Shown in pieces: positions 8,297 to 18,030 of a stretch of DNA of 64,000 nucleotides; position 1 is the stretch's first letter; each line of letters begins with the position of its first letter. The notes beneath the pieces are model-generated. The model saw nothing but the letters and a program-made list of their open reading frames with translations. It ran no database searches and was not told where the DNA came from. The stretch is taken from positions 3,717,501-3,781,500 of the forward strand of contig NZ_CP080025.1 in the NCBI RefSeq assembly GCF_020463795.1, written 5' to 3'. The stretch is from Echinicola marina. GTDB lineage: Bacteria; Bacteroidota; Bacteroidia; Cytophagales; Cyclobacteriaceae. Made by a program: the position numbers and the translations under genes.

Positions 8297-9959
8297 ATGA
8301 AAAAAACACTATATATATTTGCTTTGATCTTGATGGTTACTGTTTCATGTAATGAATCTGATTGGCTTGCTGAAGAGACTTTTGATTTTTATTCAGCGAA
8401 TAATTCTTATAATACTGAGGATCAGTTTAATGCTGCTGTAGCAAGACTGTATGAGAAAGTAGAGCCTTTTTACACCTTTTGGCCCCCGTATTTAGGGAAC
8501 GCGTTTTTTTATACGTCTGATATTGCATATGACGCCATTTCAGTTACTCATCAGCTCAATTCTTATGAAGATAAATTGATTCCTGAAGCAACTATGGTTA
8601 GTACTTATTGGCAAAGATTTTATTCAAATATTTATGATGCCAATGTAATTATTAACAGGATAGAAGGTGAGAATACCCAGTTTTCTTCGGAAGCATCTAG
8701 AAATGCATTAAAGGCAGAAGCCATGTTTTTCAGGGCCTATAATTATCGCTTCTTAAATATTTTGTTTAAAGGAGTCCCGCTGGTTACTGAGGAAATTCGG
8801 GCCCCAAAGAGAGACTTTGTTCGAGCTTCAGAACAAGAAATTTGGGACTTGGTAGTTAGTGATTTGCTCTTCGCTGAAGAGAATTTGCCTAACGTGACCG
8901 AATTGGAAGAGGATGGGCGATTAACGAAGGCTGCAGTTAGACATTTATTAGCAGAAGTGTATATCTCCAAAGGCGAATATGATAAAGCTATTGAGAAAGC
9001 GACTGCTGTAATAGATGATCCCAATTATGCCTTGATGAAAACACGATTTGGTACTCGACAAAATGAGGAAGGAGATGTTTATTGGGATTTGTTTAGAAGA
9101 GGCAATCAAAATCGAAAGAGTAGTGGAAATACAGAAAGTATCTGGGTCAAGCAATATGAATATTTGGTAGAAGGTGGAGGACAAGATTATCGTCTAACAT
9201 GGGTATATGTTCCCAATTACCCTTTATTAAAAGATGAAGATGGCAAGTCCTTATTTATTGGACCAACTTCCCAAAATGGAGGAGATGGTGGGGGGGGGTG
9301 CAACTGATTATCTTTTACATGAAGTATGGTCTTCAAGTCAAAATGATGTGCGAAACTCTACAAATAATATTATAAGGGATATAAAAGCTGATAATCCAGA
9401 TTCAAAATACTATGGACAAAATATTGTTGAAAGTGGTGCAATAAACTCTTTTCCTAATGCCTTAAGTAGGTGGTGGTCCGCCATATTTGCCAAAACGACC
9501 CCCATTAATAATTTTCCAGATGAAGTAATACTTGATAAATCTACTGGGCTCGTCTCAGGAGGCGCTGCTTTCACTTACAGAGATCATTATATATTTCGAC
9601 TGGCTGAAACTTATCTTTTAAGGGCGGAAGCATATCTAGGAAAGGGAGATATGGCAAATGCTGCAAATGACATTAACATCATTAGAGCTAGGTCAAATGC
9701 GGAACCAGTATTACCTTCGGATGTTGATATAGATTATATATTGGATGAACGGGCAAGAGAGTTGCATTTTGAGACACCTAGACTCTTGACTCTAATGCGT
9801 TTGGGAAAACTAGCAGAAAAAGTAAAAGAAAGAGACCCGATGCATAATGGGAAATATGCAAATCATGGCGTTTCGGAAAAGCACAACAGGTGGCCGATTC
9901 CTCAAAGTGAAATAGAGCGTAACACTGAAGCAGTACTGGAACAAAATCCAGGATATTGA
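8297..9959 (+). pseudogene. SusD-like glycan-binding lipoprotein, frameshifted at a G9 run
   Basis: Two overlapping frames (8297-9307 and the frame ending at 9959) together encode one SusD of about 553 residues. The first frame begins with a lipoprotein signal (lipobox Cys18) and contains SusD helices; it stops shortly after a run of nine G at 9290-9298. The second frame, one base over, carries the C-terminal RagB/SusD part (YIFRLAETYLLRAEAYLGKGD ... RELHFETPRLLTLMRLGK ... RWPIPQSEIERN). Removing one G joins them perfectly (GGDGGGGATDYLL). The lesion could be a real slipped-strand switch, a fixed mutation, or a sequencing artefact in the homopolymer. An intact form would bind glycan at the cell surface with the SusC just upstream. 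Confidence 0.88.
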
Positions 9960-9967
9960 TGGAAAGA

Positions 9968-9996
9968 GGTCAGCCAACTATTAAGGCTGGCCTTTT
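9968..9996 (+). terminator. Intrinsic terminator after susD of PUL 1
   Basis: Stem arms GGTCAGCC (9968-9975) and GGCTGGCC (9985-9992) pair with one G-T wobble and are followed by TTTT and an AT-rich run. It begins 9 bases after the susD stop, so the sulfatase at 10210 probably has its own promoter. Confidence 0.7.
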
Positions 9997-10209
9997 AATT
10001 ACAGAATGAAAGGTCCAAATATGTATGAATCTCCTTTTATATAAAGAAGTGGGTTTATACATATTTTTGTTGTTCGCAAGTAGATAGGGTTGTTGAATAT
10101 TATCAAGGAATAGATGATTCCAAATGTTTTAGTAAAAAGATATTACAGTCTTTAAAAAGGTTCTTAATTAAACTAATACCATAAATTTCAAAATCATTTT
10201 AATTTACAC

Positions 10210-11667
10210 ATGAAAAAAAGTTTGTTGTTCTTTTTGCTTCTTGGGATTTCAATAAACGCTTTTTCGCAAAAGGAAAAGCAGTCAAAACCCAATGTTATCT
10301 TTATTATGGCTGATGATATGGGGTATGGAGACCCCCAATGCTATAATAGTGATTCTAAAATACCTACGCCAAACATGAACCGTTTGGCAAGTGAAGGAAT
10401 GATGTTTATGAATGCTCATACAGCCTCATCGGTTTGCACCCCTTCACGGTATAGTTTTATTACCGGTAAATATGCATGGAGGTCAAATTTGAAGCGGGAG
10501 GTGCTTTGGTCCACCTATAATGACCCTTTGATCGATAAATCAGAGGTGACCATTGCCGATATGCTTAAAGATCAGGGTTACGCTACGGCGGTGGTTGGAA
10601 AATGGCATCTAGGAATAAATTTCCTTAAAAATCAGGGATTTGGATATGTTCAAGCTAAAGATTGGCATGAACAAGGATTGAAAGGTACGCGTGATGTGAA
10701 TTTTATGAACCCTTCATACGGTGGGCCAAATGATTTAGGTTTTGACTATTTTTTTGGATCAGGAGGAGGCCACAATATGGAACCTCATGTTTTTATAGAA
10801 AATCGGTATACCTATGGTTTGCCTACAATATGGAGAGAAAAGGGACAGCCGTCCAAAGAAGGGATTTCGGCTAGTGAAGTACATGAAGGCTGGATGGTTG
10901 AAGGCTGGGATGATACGGAGATAGGTCCTACACTTACAGAAAAATCACTTCAATTTATTGAAGAAAATACAGCACTAGGGAAGCCCTTTTTCTTATACCT
11001 TCCAACAGTTGCTCCTCATAGACCTTGTACCCCTGCTGATTTTGCCAAAGGCAAAAGTCAGGCAGGAGAAAGAGGAGATATGGTTTATGAGTTTGATTGG
11101 TCAGTAGGACAAATTATGGAAAAGTTAGAAGAATTAGGAATTGCTGAGAATACGATACTGATTGTTTCGAGCGACAATGGTGCAACTCCGACCAGTGATG
11201 ATGGTAAAAATTACGGGCATAATTCCTGTGGGGATTTAAAAGGTTTCAAGGCTTCCTTGAATGAAGGAGGACATAGGGTGCCTTTTATTGTAAGATGGCC
11301 TAGTGAAGTTAAACCAAGTACCCAAAACAATGGAATGATAAGCTTAATGGATATATATGCTACCTTATCAGAAGTTTTAGGTACTGAGGATCCTAATGGT
11401 GACGGTATAAGTTTTTTATCCTCATTGAAAAATGAAAGAGCGCCTGCTAAAAGGACGGAAATGGTTCATCATACTTATTCGGGAGGCTTTGCTTTAACAG
11501 ATGGTGATTGGAAAATAATTCCGCATAGATCCAATAAGGATGGATCTTGGGATTTTGAACTATATAATATCAAAGAAGATCCTAATGAAAAGAATAATTT
11601 ATCCAGTAAGATGCCTGAAAAAATTAAGGAGTTGATGGACAAACTCAATGAGAATATTTCCAGTTAA
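10210..11667 (+). CDS. S1 family sulfatase (arylsulfatase A-like), exported
   Basis: The protein has 485 residues with a signal peptide ending near residue 20 (INAFSQ). The N-terminal metal-binding segment contains D35 and D36 (FIMADDMGYGD). The formylglycine motif C76-T-P-S-R80 marks the catalytic cysteine that a maturase must oxidise. Further family features are GKWHLG (residues around 132-137), PTVAPHRP and the SSDNGA segment. It hydrolyses sulfate esters from a glycan in the periplasm. Its place after an SusC/SusD pair implies that the PUL 1 substrate is sulfated, as in many marine polysaccharides or glycosaminoglycans. The exact S1 subfamily cannot be fixed by eye. No maturase gene is visible in the window. 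Confidence 0.92.
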   Translation: MKKSLLFFLLLGISINAFSQKEKQSKPNVIFIMADDMGYGDPQCYNSDSKIPTPNMNRLASEGMMFMNAHTASSVCTPSRYSFITGKYAWRSNLKREVLWSTYNDPLIDKSEVTIADMLKDQGYATAVVGKWHLGINFLKNQGFGYVQAKDWHEQGLKGTRDVNFMNPSYGGPNDLGFDYFFGSGGGHNMEPHVFIENRYTYGLPTIWREKGQPSKEGISASEVHEGWMVEGWDDTEIGPTLTEKSLQFIEENTALGKPFFLYLPTVAPHRPCTPADFAKGKSQAGERGDMVYEFDWSVGQIMEKLEELGIAENTILIVSSDNGATPTSDDGKNYGHNSCGDLKGFKASLNEGGHRVPFIVRWPSEVKPSTQNNGMISLMDIYATLSEVLGTEDPNGDGISFLSSLKNERAPAKRTEMVHHTYSGGFALTDGDWKIIPHRSNKDGSWDFELYNIKEDPNEKNNLSSKMPEKIKELMDKLNENISS

Positions 11668-12000
11668 TTTTGCTTACTGAGTTATTAATCGAAGATGAAA
11701 TCTTAATTTTTGAGACTCAAAGTTTACTTATGTCAAAGGATTTATATGATGAAAGTAATACATAAAAAACTCAAGCGATCTTATGAGTATCGACCAAGTG
11801 CAAATCAAAAATAAGGTGAAGGGCTAATGTGAAGCTTGTAGAGATAATAGATTTGCGCAAATTTTGATCACTTTTTTGCTTTAGGCAAATTTAGTATTGG
11901 TTTTAGGTAAATAAATTAGTGTAAATGTCCTAATAAATTGCCTAATTTGCTGTTATAGAATCGTTTAATAGGTTATAATTAGGGTTTGAAAAGGTTAAAT

Positions 12001-12030
12001 TTCCCGGGAGTATTTCCGGGAATTTTTTTT
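12001..12030 (+). terminator. Intrinsic terminator-like hairpin with T8
   Basis: Arms TTCCCGG (12001-12007) and CCGGGAA (12016-12022) form a 7-bp GC-rich stem followed by a run of eight T. It lies about 330 bases after the sulfatase stop, so it either ends a long sulfatase 3' UTR or a separate small RNA. Confidence 0.6.
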
Positions 12031-12187
12031 ATAAGAATTCTGGACATAAGAAATCAATATTTAGTAGGCCGATTTACGCGTTTGTTAATTAGACATTACT
12101 GAAGCAGCATGATAAAGGTCATCAATAATGTCAAAATTGGTCATTTTTTCTCTCTCATAACTTTTTGATATTAGCAATTATTAAAGC

Positions 12188-12228
12188 AAAAAGGTTGATG
12201 AAGAATAGTAGTTTCAATCAACTTTTTA
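12188..12228. promoter_or_regulatory. Imperfect inverted repeat upstream of the universal stress protein gene
   Basis: AAAAAGGTTGAT (12188-12199) and ATCAACTTTTT (12217-12227) are near-complementary with one mismatch, separated by 17 bases. The TTGAT/ATCAA half sites resemble FNR/CRP-type half sites but the spacing is much wider than the classic 4-6 bases. It lies about 35 bases before the ATG and could be an mRNA hairpin or a regulator site. Confidence 0.35.
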
Positions 12229-12261
12229 AGGCTTGAATGTCTAATTATATGCCTAATAATC

Positions 12262-13089
12262 ATGAAAAAGATACTTGTTCCTGTTGATTTCTCTAAATAT
12301 TCAGAAAATGCCTTTTTAAGTGCTTTAAAAATAGCCGAAAAACTGGATGCCCGGCTAAGTTTGGTGAATGTGGTCAACACCATGTTGGAATGGGATAAAC
12401 TTTCGACGGATGAAAAGACCAAATATAAGGATATCATTGACCAAGAAGTGGAGGCAAAAGAAAAATTGGAGGCTTTTGTACAAGGCCATCATATAGGAAA
12501 AGTTCCTGTTGATATAGTCATTAAGGTAGGAGTGCCTTTTGAGGAAATCTTGTCATTGGCCCAAAAAGAGGAAATTGAATTGATTGTGATCGGTGCATAT
12601 GGTAGGGGTACTGAAGGAGAGAAATTTATAGGTTCTAATATCCAAAAAGTCATCAGGAAAGCCTCTTGTCCTGTTTTGGCCGTGAAGCATGCACTTGACG
12701 GTAATTCTTGGAGGAAAATGGCCATCACTACCTCTTTGAATAGCCAACTTGATGAGAATCTGGATAAGTTGATCCCTCTTTTCGATGGTTTTCATCCTTC
12801 GCTCCACCTGCTGTATATCAACACACCGGAACACTTTATGGCAGATAGTAAAACAGAAATTTTATTGGAGGAATTGGCCCAAAAATTCAATGGATTTACC
12901 GTACATCAGCATATATATAATCATCCCCAAGTCGAAAATGGAATAGTGGACTTTTGTAAGTCTAGAAATATAGGTTGGATTACGATTGTTTCAGATCATA
13001 AGGGAGAAAACAGTAGCTATCAGATAGGCGTTACCGACACGGTGTTATTTAAAACAGCGCTTCCTGTTTTAAGTCTACATGCTGGATGA
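12262..13089 (+). CDS. Universal stress protein, tandem UspA domains
   Basis: The protein has 275 residues and two UspA-like domains. The first (1-142) has ILVPVDFSKYSENA at the start and VIGAYGRGTEGEKFIGSNIQKVIRKASCPVLAV at its end, which fits the ATP-binding G-x2-G-x9-G(S/T) loop of the family. The second domain (about 150-275) is more divergent and lacks the full glycine loop. It is cytoplasmic and probably binds nucleotide. The next gene, 71 bases downstream on the same strand, is a P-type cation ATPase; together with the Hsp20 and PPOX genes this suggests a stress or low-oxygen programme. Confidence 0.9.
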   Translation: MKKILVPVDFSKYSENAFLSALKIAEKLDARLSLVNVVNTMLEWDKLSTDEKTKYKDIIDQEVEAKEKLEAFVQGHHIGKVPVDIVIKVGVPFEEILSLAQKEEIELIVIGAYGRGTEGEKFIGSNIQKVIRKASCPVLAVKHALDGNSWRKMAITTSLNSQLDENLDKLIPLFDGFHPSLHLLYINTPEHFMADSKTEILLEELAQKFNGFTVHQHIYNHPQVENGIVDFCKSRNIGWITIVSDHKGENSSYQIGVTDTVLFKTALPVLSLHAG

Positions 13090-13160
13090 TAGATCATTAT
13101 GTGATAAAATGGAATGGATAAAATCAGTATTTTGCTTAGGAATAAACAGCAAATGCTGAT

Positions 13161-15878
13161 ATGAAATATTATCACCAACTTTCGACCGATGAAGTTTTAA
13201 AGGAACTGAACAGCTCCCAGTACTCAGGCCTGTCCGAAGAAGAAATTTCAAATCGAAGAGCAATCTATGGTTGGAATGAATTTGCTCAAGGGAAAAGGAT
13301 TTCATTGATAGGTTTATTTTTCAAGCAGTTTAAAAGTTGGCTGGTCATTATTTTGCTTATCGCAGCGGCCATATCTTATTTAACAGGCCATAGTATAGAT
13401 ACCTATGTGATTTTATTTGTAGTTCTGGTGAATGCACTGATTGGATTTGTACAGGAGTTCAGGGCTGAAAGAGCGGTGCATTCCCTCAGGGAAATGTTAG
13501 TACCACAGGCCAGGGTAATTAGGCATGGTCAGACTTCAATAATCCCCTCAAGGGAATTGGTTCCGGGGGATATTTTGATTTTGGAGGAGGGGGGGAGTAT
13601 TGCGGCGGATGCTCGGATAATTGAATCCAATAGTTTAAGGGTAAATGAATCAGCTTTGACTGGGGAGTCCATACCTGTGGAGAAAGTCATTGGTGTATTG
13701 CCTGCTGGTACTGTTCTCCCCGATAGAAATAATATGCTTTGGAAGGGGACATTTGTGTCTGCAGGTTTTGGAATGGGGGTTGTAACTGAAATAGGGAGTA
13801 AAACTGAGTTGGGGAAAATCGCCCAGACGATCTCTGAGATAAAAGTAGAAAAAACCAATTTCCAGAAAAAGACAGATAAGCTGGCCAGCCAAATGGCCAT
13901 GTTAGCAATCGGAGGCACCCTGTTTCTCTTTTTTGTAGGTTATTTTTTTAGTGATTTTGAGTTGGGAGATCTAGCGATGGTTTCACTGGCCATGATGGTT
14001 TCTGCTGTACCTGAAGGCTTACCGGCTGTACTTTCCATTGTTTTGGCCATTGGTTCGCATAGGATGGTCAAAAGAAATGCCATCATAAGGGAAATAAGTT
14101 CAGTGGAAACCCTAGGGGCTGTAACATCGATCATCACGGACAAAACTGGTACTTTGACCCAAAATACCTTAACGGCTAGAAAAATATATATGATTGGGCA
14201 AGAGGAGTTTATGGTGGAAGGAGATGGGTGGACTTCTAAAGGAGGGCGTTTAACCTCGAGTCAAGGAGCTGGTAATATGTCCAATCAACAACTAAAAAAG
14301 CTGATTCAGGTAGTAGCAATTTGTAATAACGCCGCTTTCAAAGAAAATGGATCAAGAGATGCGGAGGAGATTATAGGTGATCCTACAGAAGGAGCTTTAT
14401 TGGTATTGGCAAAAAAATCCGGGATGCTGGATACCAATGAATTTGGTTCAATCAGGCAACTTAAGGATTTTCCTTTCAACTCAAGTAATAAGTTGAGAGC
14501 AAGTCTATGTGAGGTAGATGCGTCCAATGAGCTTTTTGTAGTCGGGGCAGCAGAAAAAATTGTAGCATTATCCAATAGTGTTTTACGCAGTGAAGGCATA
14601 GATGATCTCGGTACTGAGGAGAAAAACTCCATCAACCAAAAGATCAATATTTGGTCCAGTGAAGCTATGAGGGTAATCGGTGTCGCGTATAAAGGGCAGG
14701 TAGCCCAGTTTACAGCGCTAAATCCCGAAGTATTGGATGAGCTGATATTTGTTGGGATCGTTGGAATAGTAGACCCACTTAGGCCTGGGGTTCATGAGGC
14801 TATCCAAAAATGTAAAGCAGCGGGAATAAGGGTGGTGATGGCCACAGGTGATCATATTAATACAGCTACAGCCATTGCAAGGGCTGCGGGGATCACAGAC
14901 CAAAGGGGAGGAGAAACCTTGGCCTTATCAGAAACTGAGTTGGAAAAATTGGATGAAGGAGATTTTCAAAAGGTAATACAGGAAGTGAATGTTTTTGCGC
15001 GACTCAGCCCATTGATGAAACTGAAAATAGCCCAAAGCCTTCAGGATTCAGGGGAACTGATCGCAATGACCGGGGATGGGGTTAACGATGCTCCAGCTCT
15101 CAAAAAGGCCGATGTGGGTGTTTCTATGGGCATCATGGGAACCGATGTGGCCAGGGAAGCCTCAAAAATGGTCTTGGTAGATGATAATTTTAGTACGATT
15201 GTCAGTGCGATAGAAGAGGGAAGAATAGTCTTTAATAATGCCCGCAATACCAGCTTCTTTTTGGTAACGACCAATTTTGCAGAGGTAGTGACCATGGTTA
15301 TTTTGATCTTATTAGGCTATCCCTTACCCTTGACCGCTATCCAGATTCTTTGGCTCAATTTGGTGACAGATGGATTTGGTGACTTGGCATTGGCCGCCGA
15401 AAAAGGCCATGGGGATGAATTGAAAAAAAATCCGATTTCTAAAGATGAAAATATCCTTAACCAGAAAGTGCTCCCATTTCTATTGATGATGTCAATTATC
15501 ATGGTGGGACTGTGTATATTGATTTATTTTTGGAATATGAATGAAGGCATAGAAAAAGTCCGGACAGCGGTATTTGTAACCATGTCCACTACCCAGTTAT
15601 TTAACCTGTTCAATATGAGATCGCTCGATAGATCTGTTTTTAGTATTGGTTTTTTTAGTAATCGATGGGTGCATTTAAGTTTTATATTGTCTTTGGCAGT
15701 TGAAGTGTTGATTATTGAAATTCCATTTTTCCAAAGAATATTCGATTTTGTTCATTTAGGCTTCCTTGAATTTTTGGGCTTGATTTTGATTTCATCATCC
15801 GTACTTTGGGTTGGAGAATTATACAAACTATTTAGGAAACGCTATCCAAGCAATAAAATTGGTAGCTTATATCATTAA
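13161..15878 (+). CDS. P-type cation-transporting ATPase (P2A, Ca2+-type)
   Basis: The protein has 905 residues. It starts with the cation-ATPase N-terminal domain (YYHQLSTDEVLKELNSS). The actuator domain has the TGES motif (ALTGESIPVEK), the M4 helix has PEGLP (Ca2+ ATPase type rather than heavy-metal CPx), and the phosphorylation motif DKTGTLT places the phospho-aspartate at D327. The hinge TGDGVNDAPALKKADVG is present, followed by the C-terminal cation ATPase helices. It pumps cations, most likely Ca2+, across the inner membrane at the cost of ATP; ion specificity is inferred from family. A G7 run at 13589-13595 does not break the frame. It may be co-transcribed with the universal stress gene. 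Confidence 0.92.
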   Translation: MKYYHQLSTDEVLKELNSSQYSGLSEEEISNRRAIYGWNEFAQGKRISLIGLFFKQFKSWLVIILLIAAAISYLTGHSIDTYVILFVVLVNALIGFVQEFRAERAVHSLREMLVPQARVIRHGQTSIIPSRELVPGDILILEEGGSIAADARIIESNSLRVNESALTGESIPVEKVIGVLPAGTVLPDRNNMLWKGTFVSAGFGMGVVTEIGSKTELGKIAQTISEIKVEKTNFQKKTDKLASQMAMLAIGGTLFLFFVGYFFSDFELGDLAMVSLAMMVSAVPEGLPAVLSIVLAIGSHRMVKRNAIIREISSVETLGAVTSIITDKTGTLTQNTLTARKIYMIGQEEFMVEGDGWTSKGGRLTSSQGAGNMSNQQLKKLIQVVAICNNAAFKENGSRDAEEIIGDPTEGALLVLAKKSGMLDTNEFGSIRQLKDFPFNSSNKLRASLCEVDASNELFVVGAAEKIVALSNSVLRSEGIDDLGTEEKNSINQKINIWSSEAMRVIGVAYKGQVAQFTALNPEVLDELIFVGIVGIVDPLRPGVHEAIQKCKAAGIRVVMATGDHINTATAIARAAGITDQRGGETLALSETELEKLDEGDFQKVIQEVNVFARLSPLMKLKIAQSLQDSGELIAMTGDGVNDAPALKKADVGVSMGIMGTDVAREASKMVLVDDNFSTIVSAIEEGRIVFNNARNTSFFLVTTNFAEVVTMVILILLGYPLPLTAIQILWLNLVTDGFGDLALAAEKGHGDELKKNPISKDENILNQKVLPFLLMMSIIMVGLCILIYFWNMNEGIEKVRTAVFVTMSTTQLFNLFNMRSLDRSVFSIGFFSNRWVHLSFILSLAVEVLIIEIPFFQRIFDFVHLGFLEFLGLILISSSVLWVGELYKLFRKRYPSNKIGSLYH

Positions 15879-16040
15879 GCGGCACAAGATCAATCAATTG
15901 AAGGGTGCTCGCAGTGGTACTTTTTCTTTCATGATTTGGTCTTTAACCGTGTTTTTGGAAATTGACAGCTCCTCCGCAATTTCTTGCTATGATTTTTTAT
16001 AACAACCTCTTTTATACGTGGCCGGAAACAAAGACCTGGC

Positions 16041-17381
16041 TCAAGGGATAATACCGTTTTGGTCACAGCGGATGACCTGACTAGATAGGTAATAGCTTTT
16101 CCCTTCAGGACTTGTATAATGATAAGCAAGGTAAAATGCTTTTTGGCCTGTTTTTGGTAAAGGAACGATCATCTGGTCATTTTTTATTCTTCTGGATTTC
16201 CATACCTCTTCTCGAAAATCCATATCTTCCAGAGAGGAAGCTTCCCAAAATTCGATATAGTCTGCTTTTTTATTTCCAGCTATATTTATTAAGATGATTT
16301 CGTTCTCTTTTGATTTTTCTACAGATAAGGCCGGTTGAGGTAAAATTGCCCCGGTGCATTGATATTCAAGGAATGCGCTTAAATTTTGGAAAGCGGTCTG
16401 ACCGTTCCCCAAACCATGTTCTACATTGGGGATATAGATCAATCTATTGTCCCCAGGTATCTCATCCCAATAATTTTTTGCTGCATCGATGGGCCAGTAA
16501 GGATCATTGGTGCCCATAAAGACCATTTTGGGCATGGTCAGGAATTGTTTGTAAGCAAATGGGTCAACCATATTGGTGATGGACTGTCCAGCGGGGGTAT
16601 TGGATTGTTGAGGGATGCCCAAATCCACATAGTCCTGGATTTCTGGGCTGTAATTTTGCCACATTTCAATTTGGTATTGCAAGCTCTTGGCCATATTCAG
16701 TACATCAATTACCATAGGAGCTATCCCACTGACCCTTTTGTCTTTTACTCCTGTGAGCCAGGTCGTCCAGCCTCTTTTGGATAGGCCTGTGAGGACAAAA
16801 TCATTTATTTCAACCCCCAGTTGATATTGGGAGAATTTTGAGACCACATCCATGGCTTTTTGGACTGATTTTACCATGGGGAATAATAGTGGCCATTCTT
16901 CATTTCCGGTTTCTTGAAACTGATGTAAGGTAAGGGAGATGATTTCATCTTCGATTCTTCCGTCAAAGAGGGGTTGGTTAGGAACCTGAAAAACAGCAGC
17001 TACCACACATGCATTTTTATGGGCTATTTTTTCTAGTTTTTCTATGGTTTGATTTTCCCGGTCACTTTTTACGGGTTCTCCATCTTCTAGATTTCCGCCA
17101 CCAATGTATAACAGGGATTTATCATAATTGATGTTTGAAGGGGCAAGGATAACCAAACGATGTTTCCAAGTGTAATCCATCCACCTTTGTGAAGTAAGTG
17201 TTAATTCATACTGAGTGTGGTTTTTTAAATCAATTTTTTCGATACATTCCGCATAGAATTCCGGGGTGGCTTTGTTGAGGTATTTATCAATGGCCTGGTC
17301 AGGGTATTGAGCCTTTGCCTTGATGGAAAATAAGAAAAGAATGACAAAAGTTAATTTGAAAGCAGGTTTAAGCATTTTCAT
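16041..17381 (-). CDS. PhoPQ-activated pathogenicity-related (PqaA-like) exported protein
   Basis: The protein has 446 residues with a signal peptide (LTFVILFLFSIKAKAQ). It matches the PqaA/PhoPQ-related family, which has an alpha/beta-hydrolase fold: ITxQRWxxxxWKHRLVI-like start (TSQRWMDYTWKHRLVILAP), the nucleophile-elbow region FVLTGLSKRGWTTWLTG, then MVFMGTNDPYWPIDAAKNYWDEIPGDNRLIYIPNVEHG with a possible acid and histidine. In this family members are suspected hydrolases; no substrate is established. It is convergent with the ATPase gene; the two stops are about 160 bases apart. The name reflects its first description in Salmonella and says nothing on virulence here. Confidence 0.88.
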   Translation of the reverse strand: MKMLKPAFKLTFVILFLFSIKAKAQYPDQAIDKYLNKATPEFYAECIEKIDLKNHTQYELTLTSQRWMDYTWKHRLVILAPSNINYDKSLLYIGGGNLEDGEPVKSDRENQTIEKLEKIAHKNACVVAAVFQVPNQPLFDGRIEDEIISLTLHQFQETGNEEWPLLFPMVKSVQKAMDVVSKFSQYQLGVEINDFVLTGLSKRGWTTWLTGVKDKRVSGIAPMVIDVLNMAKSLQYQIEMWQNYSPEIQDYVDLGIPQQSNTPAGQSITNMVDPFAYKQFLTMPKMVFMGTNDPYWPIDAAKNYWDEIPGDNRLIYIPNVEHGLGNGQTAFQNLSAFLEYQCTGAILPQPALSVEKSKENEIILINIAGNKKADYIEFWEASSLEDMDFREEVWKSRRIKNDQMIVPLPKTGQKAFYLAYHYTSPEGKSYYLSSQVIRCDQNGIIP

Positions 17382-17488
17382 TATCTGTTAACATGATCCA
17401 ATAGTCCATTTAAATTATATTTTGGTGAATCGAAAAAATCTTCAATAAATATAGGTAATAGTCTTTTGAATAACATAAAAAAACCGTT

Positions 17489-18023
17489 ATGAAATATTAT
17501 ATTTTGTTAATATTCGGTCTTTTTTTGATGATGAGCTGCGAAAGTGAACTTTTTGCTTTTGATCAACAAGAAACATTTTACGAAGGCAGTTTGGTCCATG
17601 AGGATAATGCCCGTATGCTGCCCGATGTAAAACCAGATTATAATAATGATGATATGCAGGACTTTATACGTCCAATTATTGAAGAATTTAATGTAGATTT
17701 GGTATTACAAGGTCATGCCTATGCCCGTGGCGGGTGTTTTATGATGGGGCAATGAAATTTTAGGAGATGGGCCCATGTATGTGGTTTCAGTAAGTGGACC
17801 ATAAATGTACGATATAGGCGATGATCCTTGGATGGAGAGGAGAGCTTATGACACCCCACTTTTTCATTGGGAGGAAGTAAGTGATGATAAACTAGCGTTT
17901 AAAGCTTTTACAGTTACAGGGGAACTATTCGATGCTTTTGATTTGGTGAAAGAATCCTCTGTAAGAAAAAAATTGGTCGATCATATACCAAGAACAACGG
18001 AAAGAATTCTAGTGATAAAATAA
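17489..18023 (+). pseudogene. Decayed metallophosphatase (calcineurin-like) lipoprotein
   Basis: Two frames (17489-17755 and 17805-18023) resemble pieces of one calcineurin-like phosphatase. The first has a signal/lipobox (LMMSCESE), jumps directly to the C-terminal part of the catalytic domain (EEFNVDLVLQGHAYARGG), and lacks most of the metal-site motifs. The family normally has GHDHxYAR, so two residues are missing at that point as well. A frameshift follows near 17745-17755. Then the downstream frame reads GPMYVVSVSGP, an in-frame TAA at 17802-17804 and MYDIGDDPW. At least three lesions (large internal deletion, frameshift, stop) make function very unlikely. It lies 7 bases upstream of the GDPD gene, with which it once probably formed a phosphorus-scavenging pair. 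Confidence 0.75.
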
Positions 18024-18030
18024 TTTTGTT

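Larger units (their letters stand above)
11668..12261. other. Intergenic region with an isolated terminator and an inverted repeat
   Basis: This stretch of about 590 bp has no gene that I can support. It holds a terminator-like hairpin at 12001-12030 and an imperfect inverted repeat at 12188-12228, both listed separately. The first 300 bases after the sulfatase show no clear element. The isolated terminator hints that a short untranslated transcript could run between 11700 and 12000, but I see no promoter that proves it. Confidence 0.4.

Noticed and set aside
13589-13595. G7 run in the P-type ATPase gene as a second possible phase switch
   Set aside because: The frame is intact across it and the run is shorter than that in susD; no second frame is conserved around it.
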